A program made the translations under genes and the position numbers. This document shows positions 6,227 to 13,967 of a DNA stretch of 13,967 nt, in pieces. Origin of the DNA: Bacilli bacterium (lineage in GTDB: Bacteria; Bacillota_I; Bacilli_A; RFN20; CAG-449); contig CAAEFC010000007.1 of assembly GCA_900755065.1 (NCBI GenBank), positions 1 to 13,967 of the forward strand, in the 5' to 3' direction. The first letter of the stretch is position 1. The number at the start of each line of letters is the position of its first letter. The notes beneath the pieces were generated by a model. The model was not told the origin of the DNA. It was given only the letters and a program-made list of their open reading frames with translations, and did not search any database.

Positions 6227-9200
6227 TCACCCGATCATCTCTTCGAGCGACGGCATTCCTTTCTCTTCATAGGAAAAATCTTCGCCGAAACTGTTGAGTT
6301 GGAAATCGCCGTTCAGGCTCAGGACCTTATAGATCGATGCGCTGACTTTCAGGGAATCCAGATAGTACTCGTCCTGATTCTGTTTGAGGACGAAGTCCAG
6401 CGTCGTCCCGTCATCGAAGATTTCGGCCAGGCAGGCCAGATTCATCGTCAGAAGATAATTCAGCGTTCCTTCGCCGGCGTTCACCTGATAGTCCGTAACC
6501 AGATCGCTGTACTTCTGATCGAGCGAAGCGCCGCTGAAAGAATCGATGACGCTTTCTTTGATCTGCGTAATCCAGATGAAAACGTTCAGGAAATCTTTGA
6601 AGAATGCGGCTTGCGACGGGTACGATTTGTACTCGGTAACCGACTTTTTGACGATCCACCCGGTCTTGTATTCTCTTCTCAGATAGACGTTTCCGTCTTC
6701 CGAAAGACAGACGTAGGCCAACGTTTCGCTCGAAACCGAGCTGTTGGTCAAGCCGATGATTTTCGGCGTCGTCACCTTGACGTATCCGCTTGCGGTGCCG
6801 TTCTCGTCGAGTTTGATCAGGAGATTGTGTACCGTCATCGTAAAGGAACTCAGCAGGATTTTGATGTTCAGGGAGCCGGTCACATCGTATTTGGACACGT
6901 TGATCGTATTCATCGCTCCGTTGGCCAGACTTTCAAGGTTTTCAAAACGCACGCAACGGCTTCCGTCGATTTCAAAGTCCTGATACGCGTCGAAAGCGAC
7001 CTTTCCGGAATAAGTCCACCCCGATACGGTCCCCTGACCTTCGATCAGAATGTAGGATTTTTCGTCGCTGAGATGATGCGAAAGCGCGCCGTCGAAAGAC
7101 GTTCCCCACCGCACAAGAAGCGCCTCGTTCGAAACCGCGAGATTCAGATTTTCATCGATTCTGAGTGTCAGAATCGCTTTGAACATGCGGATCGCGCTTT
7201 CCAAAGCGGACGTCTCGTCAGTATCGAAAGCCCCCTGATCGTCGAAATTCAGAATGACGTCCGGATCGAGTTCGAGGATTTCCTTGATCATCTTCATCAG
7301 ATCGAGATTCAGCCCGTACGAACCATTGTTGAATGGTCCTTGCGCCAGTTTCGTCAGAATGACGTCGATGGCTTTCGACGCGTCGAGTTTGTCGACGTAG
7401 AAATGGAGACCGTAAAGTTCGTCGTACGCCAGATCAAGGTAAATCCGATTCGCCTGATAGGAAATCGTTCCGTCGATCATTTTGATGGTCTTTTCGCCCG
7501 ACGTGCGGTTCACGTCCAGTTGCAGAACCAGTTTTGCGTTCGCTCTGTCGGTATAATCGTATTTCGCCGAAGCGATCACGTCGTACCGGGACTGTTCGTC
7601 GAAGAAACTGCCTTCCAAGTGCAAATATCCGCGATCTTCAAAGAAGTAATCTCTGGCCTCCTCCGCGTAAGCGAGGACGAGACTCAGATCGTCGCCGCTC
7701 AGATACGCTCCCGTGTCGTCGAGGACGACCGGCGCTTTCCATTCGCCGATAAGTCCCGACAGTTCGTTCCAGTCGCTGGCGAAAGCCACGCCGTTTTCCG
7801 TCGCATCGACCTGAATCCGGTAGCCGTTTCCGTCGAAGAGGAAGTCCAGCAGCATTTCCCGATCGCCCAAGCGCAAGGCCGTGATCCAGTCGCTGAGCGT
7901 CCGGATCGTCTGATCGACGCTTCCGGAGACAGAGCCGCTTGAAGATTCCGCGCCGATCAGCGATTTGATCTGCGCGATCAGCGCCGCTCCTTCGCTTTCG
8001 TTCACGATCGCGCGAACAGAACCGTAACCGAAGTAAATCCGTTCACCGGCGAAGACAAACTCGAAACGATGCGTCGCGTTCAAATAGACCGCTTCGACAT
8101 TCAAATGAACGTTTGACTCCCCGTCGATCATCGCTTCGCACTGCACGTCCAGATCCGAATACGCCAGATGCAGTTCGACGAGGTAGCCCTGATAATCCAG
8201 CACGGAAAGAATCGTCTCCGTCCAGCGGGAGAAATCCGCGTCGACGCCGATTAAGGTATAGGCATGATCGATGACTTTATCGATCGAACAGTCTCTTCGT
8301 TCATCGAAAATCAACGATCCGTCAAAGTCGGAAGCATCGAAAGAAAGAAGAACCCCTTCTTCGCTTTCGCCGATCGTCAGTTCGTTGCCCTCAACGACCA
8401 GGCGGTAGCCGCCTTCGATTCCGGAAACGGAAAGCAGGTGTTCGTAATCATCGGATAAGATCGCTTTCAGCGCATCGAGAGGATTCGCCGGTTCCGAAGC
8501 GAAGAAGCGATCGTAAAGGCCGAGACCGAACCGTGCGTCGAGAATCGCAAAAGCGTTTTTCAGACTCTGCATCCAAATTTCGTCGGCCGCCGCTTCCGAT
8601 TCGTATTTCATCGAAATCCGGTAGCCCGAATACGTGACGTCCAGATAAACCCACCGGTTCAAACGATAAATCTCCACCGTCGCATTCGCCGCGCCGTCTG
8701 TCGTCAGGACTCCGTAAAATTCTTCGATTCCCCGATAGCGGAGCGTTCCCGAAAGGTGCAGACGCTCTTGTTCCGCCGTCAGCGTAAGGTCGATTCCGAC
8801 AAACAGATTCTGCGACGAAAGACCTTCCTGCACGCGTTTGATAGAATCCGCAAGGGCGACGATATCGTTCACGCCGAGATAGTCGATTGTCCGGTCAAGA
8901 TCCGGAACGGAGACGGACGATTCGCCGATTTCCATGTGCAGGTCGAAGAAATCCGGACACGACAGAAGAAGAACGCGGTTTTCGTAGGCGAGCGAAAGGC
9001 TGTAATCCTCTCTGCCGATTCCCGTTGCAACGAGCAACGAAGAAGGCGAAATCCGGATTGAAGAAATCGTCAGGTCGACCTTTTGCAACCATTCGACCGC
9101 CGTTTTGCCGACGCCGGAAGGATTCGTTCCTTCCTTTTCCGCCCAATCGGCGAGTAATTTTTTCCATTCCGCTTCGCTCATCAGGAAATCGATGTTTCCG

Positions 9201-12200
9201 AAATGGACGGATACCTCTTCGCCGACATAGATCAGCGTCAGCGTATGACGGACCTGATTGCACGTGAAGACGATTTCCGCCTGCACGCGTCCGTTTCCGT
9301 CGATCACCGCGTGGAGTTCGGCCGCGATTCCCTCCGCCTCCGCGCTTCCGTCAATGCGGAATCCGGCAAAGGAAGCCATTTCGCGGATCGCATGCACCCA
9401 CGTTTCAATCGTATCGACGCCTTCGACTTCGCAATACACGATCGAAGGATCGAGGGCATAATCGTCGCTATTTTCCGTCCAGTTCCAACGGAAATGCGCA
9501 GAAAGATCGTCGTAACCGAAACCCTCTCCGTTCAGATAGATTTCCGCATTTTCGTAAGTCACGCGCAAACCATCGAGATAGGCGATTTCCGCCTTGTATT
9601 CCGAGTCGTCGGCGATGATTTTCCGGATAAAAGCGAGAAGATCTTCTTCGGTGAACTGCGTCGCGTCCGACGAAACTTCTTTCCGGATCCAATCGGACAG
9701 GCTTCCGAAAAGATCGGTGCATTCCGTCTTCTTCAACGAGAATGCCGCGATCGTATCCCCGTTGCGAATGACGACGTAAATCTTTTCCCGTACGATGATC
9801 TCTGCGACGATCTCTTCCGAACCGGAACGCCAGACAAGATCAACGCGGGCGCATTCGCCCGACGCGGAAAGCGAGCCTTCCGCCTGAATATCCCCGTAGA
9901 CGAAGGAATAGATCCCCTTAAAGTTCCCGGATCGGATTCTCTCTTCGTTTTTCCTCAGATCGGAAAGAATCGAACGGATCTGATCGGCATTCAGATATTC
10001 GCCCTGTTCTTCGTAAGCGACGTTCCCTTTGTACTCCGCGACTTTCAGGGAAAGGTCGATGCACGCGTTGGAACTCGAAAGCAGGTATTCGCCGTTTTGC
10101 AAATCGGCGAACGTCAATTCGTAATACGCGTCGTTCAGATGCAATTTCGTGATCAGTGCGTTTTCGTTCACGGCGATCGAATCGATCAGAAGATTCAGTT
10201 CCCGGATCAGCGAAAGAAGTTCGTCCGCATCGATCGGATTTTCCGCGATTTCCTGCAAGAGATCGGCGAAAGCCTGCATCGCTTCCTGACGGGCGACTCT
10301 GACTTGCAGATTTCCGTGAATCAGATAGGCATTTTCCTCCAAAGCGATCAGGAGCAGACTCTTCTCCTCTTCTCCCGAAGCGATCGTCATTTCAAGGGAG
10401 AAATTGCCGATCCGGTCGAAGAAAAGTTGCATCGATCCGTTCAAGCCGCTGTATTCCACGTTCCCCTCGAAGCGATATCCCGCGAAATCTTTCATCGCCA
10501 GATACGCGTCCAGCGCGAAAGAAAGATTCTGCACGTTTTCAATCGGCGTGTACCGCACGGTTTCATCAGGCGCATACGTCCATTCTCTCTGTCCGGCCAA
10601 ACCGGAGAAGGTATATCCGGAAGTCTCTCCCGACAAAACGATATCCGCGTCGAGACGGACGACAAAGCGCAACGAATCCAGATAGGACACGACGATTTCT
10701 TCGACGCCGTCGGTCTGAATCGAGAGATTCTCTTCATAATCGTTTTCCAGAAGGAATTTCACCGCATCGGCGAAACTCACGGCGTTTTCGGAAACGAGCG
10801 AGTCGAACCGCTTTTGCAATTCGGACGCGAAATCGACCCCATAGTAGGCCTCCAACGTCCCGACGATCGTCTTTTCCAACGAACTCACTTCCGACGCGGA
10901 CAGCGTAAAGGACAGGCGGATTCCTTCGTACATTGTATCGACGTAGCACAGGTCGCCGTCCCGGTAGAGGCGGAAATCAAAAGCAAACGCGCCTTCCGCG
11001 ACGACGTTCCATAAGGTTTTCTCCCCGTTCCGCTGGAAAGCGATCCGACCGGAAAGATCGGCTTCGTTCAAAGACGCAAAGCAAATTTCCGCATACGCGC
11101 TGTCGGAAGCGATCAGCGCCTCGCTTTCGCGAAGAAGAGACAGCACCAGAGCGAAATCCTTTTCGTCCAGATACCCGTCGGTCTCCGGCGCGGAGACGGT
11201 ACCGACGAATTCGCGCAGATTGAACGTCAGATCGAATTCCGGTAACACGATGAGGAACGCGTCTTCTTCGCCTTGCAGGATTTCCGCCCGATACGTCTTT
11301 TCTCCGGACTGCAAAGTCAGGGAAAGATCGCCGTTGCCGTCGGTCTGAATCTTGGAAACGGTGAACGAGCCGAAAGAAAGTCCTTCCAGAATCGTCGCGC
11401 CGTTTGTCTCTTTTTGGATTTGTTCAGCCAGTTTTTCCAGCACTTCGCGTAACGAATTCCGGTCGGCCTTGACTTTGAGATTGCCGAATTCGACGAAGTA
11501 GTCTTCGCCGATTCGGGTGAGATTGATCTGTTTCTCGCGCGAATGATCTGTGAAAGCGAGAACGATTTCCGCATCTCCCTGTCTGGAAATATCGGCCTGA
11601 ACGTGGAAATGAATCCCTTCGTAGTCGTAATCGCCCGACAGCGCGTAACCGGCGTAGCGATCCAGTTCGAGAAGGCGTTCGATCAGCCAGACGGAATTGC
11701 TCAGGTCCGAAAAATCGTCGTCGAGAATATCCTTGCCTTCGTAATCTTTGGTCGCATCGACGGCGATGTCGACGCGCGTTTCGCCGTATTGAAGAAAGCC
11801 CTTCATGCCGATCAAATAAAGATCCTCTTCGTCGAAGGTGAGATCGACGGCGAACGACACGCCCTGATAATCGGCGAACAGATTGACCACCGCGCGGGAA
11901 TTCTCCACCGTCAGCGTGATGTTTTCCATGATTTGGTCGAGCAGTTCTCCGTAATCCGAAGGGGTTTCGATTTCCGGACTTCCCCCGTTTTCCGCAACTT
12001 TGGAAAGAAGCGCGGCGATCGTCTCGGAAATGTACTGCTCGTCGACCGACAGATTCAAACCGTCCAGATCGGTATATACGCTTCCGTCGTAATATTTGAT
12101 GAAGTACCTGTCTTCGAGATTAACATTGACCTCCTCTTTGTTGGCCAGATTCAATTCGACCTGACCATGCATCTTTCTGCCGTTGACGCCGACGTCGATA

Positions 12201-13177
12201 TTGAAGTTATTCCGGTTGGCGACGACCGAACCCATCGATTGGAGATACGTCAGAGCCGTCTTTTCCTCGTCGATGATCGGATCGCCGTCGACGGACGAAT
12301 TGAAATAATCCTTGTAGAAACCGACGACGCTGTCGCCGATGGTCACGCCGTACTCGAACGTCTCGTTCAGCACCGAATCGCAACCGGCGTTGACGACGCC
12401 GATGCCGATGTTCTTCTTGATGGAGTAACTTTCGCTCGTCACGATCGAAAGCACTTTCCAGTTACGGTCGATCGTGATGTCGGCGTGGATCGCGGTGTAA
12501 ACCGGATTGTCCAGCGCGCCGCCCATCGTCACGACCTCTCTCCGCGAGTTGATCGCGCCGAGTTCGTTCAGATCGACGTGCAACGTGTAAATTCCCTCGT
12601 TTTCCTCGACAGAAGAAGTGTCCAGAATCGACTCTTCCGAATAATAATAGGCGTTGAGTTGATCCGGCAGGAACCCGTAGTTGGAATAGATGTATTGATA
12701 ATCGACCGTATTGACGCGGGTTCCCCACGCCACGTTGTCGATGCTTTTCGGCGAACCCTGCAACAAAAAGACCTTCTTCCCGGTCGGCTGATAGAACTTC
12801 TGCGTCGCCACCTTGACCATCGAAGAATAGGAAATCGCCTCCTGATACATGTAGTTCTGATCGACGATGCGGACGTTGTTGACTTCCTGCGTCACTTTGA
12901 CGCCGGCGTTGGAAACCACGTCGCCGTTTGTGACCGCCTTCCAGTTGCGGTTATAATACAGATACCCCGAAGCGTACTGAATATTTTCAAGTATCGAATA
13001 ATCGTCCGGACTCGTGCCGTCTTCCGGCGCTTTTTTCACTTCCGTGATGTTCTCCATGTCGAACGGATCGTCGTTGACATCCTTTCCGCCCGAATTCATC
13101 GACATCGCGAATGTGTAAAGAGACAGGAAAACCGTGATCGTGTTGACTATGCCGAACGCAATAAATCCTTTTTTCAT
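6227..13177 (-). CDS. Giant exported or membrane-anchored beta-rich repeat protein (2316 residues)
   Basis: I do not recognise a family. The N-terminus (MKKGFIAFGIVNTITVFLSL) is a basic tip plus a hydrophobic core at about 4-25, a signal peptide or uncleaved anchor, followed by an acidic linker; there is no lipobox cysteine. Residues ~60-340 are a unique domain rich in Tyr, Asn and Val. About four tandem units of ~385 residues span ~484-2025, with a further related half-unit at ~350-480. Residues ~2025-2316 are a non-repeated C-terminal domain. Strands alternate hydrophobic and polar residues, with amphipathic helices between them. I see no C-terminal membrane segment, LPXTG sorting signal, catalytic motif or metal site. 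The ATG at 13175-13177 has a strong binding site (GAGGGG, 5 bases away). The gene has its own promoter and terminator. The frame is unbroken over 6.9 kb, with base use like the neighbouring genes, so it is real and maintained. A surface, adhesion or lipid-binding role is possible, but none is shown. Confidence 0.9.
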   Translation of the reverse strand: MKKGFIAFGIVNTITVFLSLYTFAMSMNSGGKDVNDDPFDMENITEVKKAPEDGTSPDDYSILENIQYASGYLYYNRNWKAVTNGDVVSNAGVKVTQEVNNVRIVDQNYMYQEAISYSSMVKVATQKFYQPTGKKVFLLQGSPKSIDNVAWGTRVNTVDYQYIYSNYGFLPDQLNAYYYSEESILDTSSVEENEGIYTLHVDLNELGAINSRREVVTMGGALDNPVYTAIHADITIDRNWKVLSIVTSESYSIKKNIGIGVVNAGCDSVLNETFEYGVTIGDSVVGFYKDYFNSSVDGDPIIDEEKTALTYLQSMGSVVANRNNFNIDVGVNGRKMHGQVELNLANKEEVNVNLEDRYFIKYYDGSVYTDLDGLNLSVDEQYISETIAALLSKVAENGGSPEIETPSDYGELLDQIMENITLTVENSRAVVNLFADYQGVSFAVDLTFDEEDLYLIGMKGFLQYGETRVDIAVDATKDYEGKDILDDDFSDLSNSVWLIERLLELDRYAGYALSGDYDYEGIHFHVQADISRQGDAEIVLAFTDHSREKQINLTRIGEDYFVEFGNLKVKADRNSLREVLEKLAEQIQKETNGATILEGLSFGSFTVSKIQTDGNGDLSLTLQSGEKTYRAEILQGEEDAFLIVLPEFDLTFNLREFVGTVSAPETDGYLDEKDFALVLSLLRESEALIASDSAYAEICFASLNEADLSGRIAFQRNGEKTLWNVVAEGAFAFDFRLYRDGDLCYVDTMYEGIRLSFTLSASEVSSLEKTIVGTLEAYYGVDFASELQKRFDSLVSENAVSFADAVKFLLENDYEENLSIQTDGVEEIVVSYLDSLRFVVRLDADIVLSGETSGYTFSGLAGQREWTYAPDETVRYTPIENVQNLSFALDAYLAMKDFAGYRFEGNVEYSGLNGSMQLFFDRIGNFSLEMTIASGEEEKSLLLIALEENAYLIHGNLQVRVARQEAMQAFADLLQEIAENPIDADELLSLIRELNLLIDSIAVNENALITKLHLNDAYYELTFADLQNGEYLLSSSNACIDLSLKVAEYKGNVAYEEQGEYLNADQIRSILSDLRKNEERIRSGNFKGIYSFVYGDIQAEGSLSASGECARVDLVWRSGSEEIVAEIIVREKIYVVIRNGDTIAAFSLKKTECTDLFGSLSDWIRKEVSSDATQFTEEDLLAFIRKIIADDSEYKAEIAYLDGLRVTYENAEIYLNGEGFGYDDLSAHFRWNWTENSDDYALDPSIVYCEVEGVDTIETWVHAIREMASFAGFRIDGSAEAEGIAAELHAVIDGNGRVQAEIVFTCNQVRHTLTLIYVGEEVSVHFGNIDFLMSEAEWKKLLADWAEKEGTNPSGVGKTAVEWLQKVDLTISSIRISPSSLLVATGIGREDYSLSLAYENRVLLLSCPDFFDLHMEIGESSVSVPDLDRTIDYLGVNDIVALADSIKRVQEGLSSQNLFVGIDLTLTAEQERLHLSGTLRYRGIEEFYGVLTTDGAANATVEIYRLNRWVYLDVTYSGYRISMKYESEAAADEIWMQSLKNAFAILDARFGLGLYDRFFASEPANPLDALKAILSDDYEHLLSVSGIEGGYRLVVEGNELTIGESEEGVLLSFDASDFDGSLIFDERRDCSIDKVIDHAYTLIGVDADFSRWTETILSVLDYQGYLVELHLAYSDLDVQCEAMIDGESNVHLNVEAVYLNATHRFEFVFAGERIYFGYGSVRAIVNESEGAALIAQIKSLIGAESSSGSVSGSVDQTIRTLSDWITALRLGDREMLLDFLFDGNGYRIQVDATENGVAFASDWNELSGLIGEWKAPVVLDDTGAYLSGDDLSLVLAYAEEARDYFFEDRGYLHLEGSFFDEQSRYDVIASAKYDYTDRANAKLVLQLDVNRTSGEKTIKMIDGTISYQANRIYLDLAYDELYGLHFYVDKLDASKAIDVILTKLAQGPFNNGSYGLNLDLMKMIKEILELDPDVILNFDDQGAFDTDETSALESAIRMFKAILTLRIDENLNLAVSNEALLVRWGTSFDGALSHHLSDEKSYILIEGQGTVSGWTYSGKVAFDAYQDFEIDGSRCVRFENLESLANGAMNTINVSKYDVTGSLNIKILLSSFTMTVHNLLIKLDENGTASGYVKVTTPKIIGLTNSSVSSETLAYVCLSEDGNVYLRREYKTGWIVKKSVTEYKSYPSQAAFFKDFLNVFIWITQIKESVIDSFSGASLDQKYSDLVTDYQVNAGEGTLNYLLTMNLACLAEIFDDGTTLDFVLKQNQDEYYLDSLKVSASIYKVLSLNGDFQLNSFGEDFSYEEKGMPSLEEMIG
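7103..11728 (-). repeat. Four divergent ~385-residue tandem units inside the giant protein
   Basis: Units, in protein order: 10559-11728, 9440-10558, 8267-9439 and 7103-8266. Three independent landmarks recur with matching spacing. First, YAGYALSG (508), FAGYRFEG (898), FAGFRIDG (1270) and YQGYLVEL (1662). Second, VEFGNLKV, LIHGNLQV, VHFGNIDF and YFGYGSVR, anchored at 564, 954, 1326 and 1718. Third, GYLDEKDF, GEYLNADQ, GVNDIVAL and GAYLSGDD, near 669, 1061, 1434 and 1825. The steps are about 390, 372 and 392 residues for every landmark. Identity is low, so these are old protein-level repeats, not recent DNA duplications; boundaries are approximate. Confidence 0.75.
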
Positions 13178-13198
13178 AAGATCCCCTCAAACAATCCC

Positions 13199-13218
13199 TT
13201 TAATTATAAATAATTAAA
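13199..13218. promoter_or_regulatory. Candidate operator: AT-rich inverted repeat over the giant-gene -10 box
   Basis: TTTAATTAT (13199-13207) and ATAATTAAA (13210-13218) are exact reverse complements separated by AA. The repeat covers the -10 element completely, a classic place for a repressor site. An AT-only palindrome can arise by chance in a promoter, so this is a suggestion only. Confidence 0.4.
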
Positions 13219-13232
13219 ACCGGAAAAGTCAA
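13203..13232 (-). promoter_or_regulatory. Sigma-A type promoter of the giant gene
   Basis: On the minus strand TTGACT (13232-13227) is followed 18 bases later by a perfect TATAAT (13208-13203). Transcription would start near 13196, giving a short leader that contains GAGGGG just before the ATG at 13177. It lies downstream of the terminator at 13296-13325, so the giant gene is transcribed independently of the genes upstream. Confidence 0.8.
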
Positions 13233-13295
13233 AAGAATTTCCCCTCCCCGGATAAGATTATGTCCTCTTGTAATGAAAATTGCGTGTATGCAGAC

Positions 13296-13325
13296 AAAAA
13301 GCGCATTTCGTTCGTCCATGCGCTT
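13296..13325 (-). terminator. Intrinsic terminator after the 98-residue membrane protein gene
   Basis: On the minus strand AAGCGCAT (13325-13318) pairs perfectly with ATGCGCTT (13306-13299) across an 11-base loop, and the stem runs into a T tract (complement of the A run at 13296-13300). It is 23 bases beyond the stop codon of the gene at 13349-13645 and separates that unit from the giant gene's promoter. Confidence 0.8.
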
Positions 13326-13348
13326 CAAAAAAACCGTTTTGTCGAAAA

Positions 13349-13645
13349 TCAGGCCAGAATCAGCGAAACGACCCCCAGCAAGGCGACTAGATACCACAGA
13401 ATCAGACCGACCAGATTGACCGTCTTCTTTCCTTTCAGATAGAGGTGCAGTTCCAGACCGCCGACGCCCAGACCGATCATCGCTTCGCTTAAAGACAGAT
13501 CCATTCCTTTCAGAACGGAGATGAACAAGCCGACCGCGCCGGTCAGAATGACGATCAGATACCCCAGATATTCCAGAAACGTCCTTTTCCAGGACGGCGT
13601 TTCATTGACTTCCTCGCTTTTTTCGATTTCTTCTCTTTTTTCCAT
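13349..13645 (-). CDS. Small membrane protein, about three transmembrane segments (98 residues)
   Basis: I do not recognise a family. The first ~22 residues are highly charged (MEKREEIEKSEEVNE) and probably cytoplasmic. Hydrophobic segments follow at about 26-46 (LGYLIVILTGAVGLFISVL), 50-70 (weaker, with Glu residues in LSEAMIGLGVGGLELHL) and 75-98 (VNLVGLILWYLVALLGVVSL), with a basic loop KGKK at 71-74. The ATG at 13643-13645 lies only 2 bases after the stop codon of the pseudouridine synthase gene, so the two are co-transcribed and perhaps translationally coupled; GAGGG about 10 bases upstream is a loosely spaced binding site. A terminator follows. The composition says integral membrane protein but gives no function; linkage to an rRNA-modifying enzyme is common by operon packing and need not be functional. 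Confidence 0.8.
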   Translation of the reverse strand: MEKREEIEKSEEVNETPSWKRTFLEYLGYLIVILTGAVGLFISVLKGMDLSLSEAMIGLGVGGLELHLYLKGKKTVNLVGLILWYLVALLGVVSLILA

Positions 13646-13647
13646 CG

Positions 13648-13881
13648 CTATTTTTCCCTCGCTATATGCAATACTCTATCAAATTCCTCGTCGATCGGGC
13701 AAGTGAATACCATTTTTTCCTTGCTTTTCGGGTGAATGAAACTCAGCCTGTACGCGTGAAGCATCTGCCCGGAACAGGGAATGGATGAATGCCTCTTCCC
13801 GTATTCCGGATCGCCGACCAGAGGGTGTCCGATGTATTTCAGATGAACCCGGATCTGATGCGTTCGTCCGGTTTCCAGACG
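13648..13881 (-). CDS. RluA/RluD-family pseudouridine synthase, C-terminal fragment
   Basis: These enzymes convert specific uridines in 23S rRNA (or tRNA) to pseudouridine. The minus-strand frame ending at TAG (13650-13648) gives 77 residues opening with the family signature RLETGRTHQIRVHL, then HPLVGDPEYG and MLHAYRLSFIHP, which form the C-terminal half of the catalytic domain. The part holding the catalytic aspartate (RLD motif) and any S4 domain would lie further upstream and is not in the window. The frame does not simply run off the edge: homology stops at about 13881, the same frame meets a stop a few codons further out, and the remaining sequence codes for something else on the other strand. 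The gene is therefore truncated by a junction, which may be an assembly error. The family is certain; RluD, RluC or another member cannot be decided. Confidence 0.85.
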   Translation of the reverse strand, partial: RLETGRTHQIRVHLKYIGHPLVGDPEYGKRHSSIPCSGQMLHAYRLSFIHPKSKEKMVFTCPIDEEFDRVLHIAREK

Positions 13882-13967
13882 GTTTGGTGAAGCTGACCGG
13901 CATCGTCAGTGAAGAATCGCTGGTAAAAGCTGTTTTGAACCGCGTACCGAAAGGCACTGAAGAGAAA
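13881..13967 (+). CDS. Fragment of a 2-oxoacid:ferredoxin oxidoreductase gamma subunit (KorC/VorC-like)
   Basis: The last 87 bases read on the plus strand as 29 residues including LVKLTGIVSEESL and AVLNRVPKGTEEK. The pattern of LTGIVS..SL followed by RVPKGTEE is what I know from the C-terminal part of gamma subunits of 2-oxoglutarate or branched-chain ketoacid ferredoxin oxidoreductases, which transfer electrons from 2-oxoacid decarboxylation to ferredoxin in anaerobes. There is no start, and the frame to the left runs straight into antisense pseudouridine synthase sequence. It is either foreign sequence joined in assembly or the edge of a rearrangement. The call rests on a short motif recalled from the family. 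Confidence 0.6.

Noticed and set aside
6227..6400. Cell-wall sorting signal or C-terminal anchor on the giant protein
   Set aside because: The C-terminus (FGEDFSYEEKGMPSLEEMIG) is acidic, with no LPXTG, hydrophobic tail or basic tip.
6146..13213. Three long plus-strand frames (about 556-603 codons) opposite the giant gene
   Set aside because: They are shadows of its codon use: rich in Arg, Phe, Asp and Val without motifs, lacking convincing binding sites, and antisense to a frame with clear repeats, promoter and terminator.
13679..13957. A 92-codon minus-strand frame over the right end
   Set aside because: It overlaps the RluA-family frame, which carries real motifs, and crosses the suspected junction; its own translation has no recognisable motif.
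1..13967. CRISPR array, tRNA or rRNA genes, insertion sequence
   Set aside because: No short regularly spaced direct repeats, no tRNA-like or rRNA sequence, and no transposase motif were seen; the only clear repeats are protein-level units.
1..13967. TGA recoded as tryptophan (mycoplasma code)
   Set aside because: uvrC, mutS2, rnhC, the HTH gene and the giant gene all end at TGA in the expected place, and tryptophan is encoded by TGG throughout.

Overview
The window looks like a contig from a Bacillota (Firmicutes) bacterium of moderate G+C, with a strong Gram-positive DNA-maintenance signature: MutS2 with a C-terminal Smr domain, UvrC, RNase HIII and a stand-alone GerE/LuxR-type helix-turn-helix protein. 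TGA is used as an ordinary stop, so this is not a TGA-recoding mycoplasma. An uncultured Bacilli or Erysipelotrichia-like lineage is my inference; nothing here fixes the taxon.

Layout from left to right. Positions 1-648 (+) hold an AT-rich gene for an unrecognised protein with a C-terminal membrane segment; its 5' end is cut by the window or broken by a possible frameshift. Positions 758-5066 (-) form a block in transcription order mutS2, uvrC (4-base overlap), then a 67-residue GerE-like regulator 59 bases later, closed by a hairpin terminator. rnhC (5194-6117, +) diverges from mutS2. A perfect 30-base palindromic terminator serves rnhC and the gene that converges on it.

About half of the window (6227-13177, -) is one gene for a 2316-residue acidic, beta-rich protein with an N-terminal signal or anchor segment. 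It carries about four tandem units of roughly 385 residues, each apparently built from two half-units. It has its own good promoter, with an AT-rich inverted repeat over the -10 box, and its own terminator, so it is probably monocistronic. I recognise no family for it; it is the best candidate for something undescribed.

Upstream of it is a second minus-strand unit: the C-terminal end of an RluA/RluD-family pseudouridine synthase, then a 98-residue membrane protein, then a terminator. The synthase reading frame breaks off near 13880. The last 87 bases instead read on the plus strand as a piece of a 2-oxoacid:ferredoxin oxidoreductase gamma subunit. This abrupt change of gene and strand suggests a chimeric contig end or a rearrangement junction.

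The repair genes make functional sense together: nucleotide excision (UvrC), RNA removal from DNA (RNase HIII), and MutS2 acting on branched DNA or collided ribosomes. The giant surface protein has no evident functional link to them. No CRISPR array, tRNA, rRNA or insertion sequence was seen, and no gene-free stretch exceeds 300 bases.
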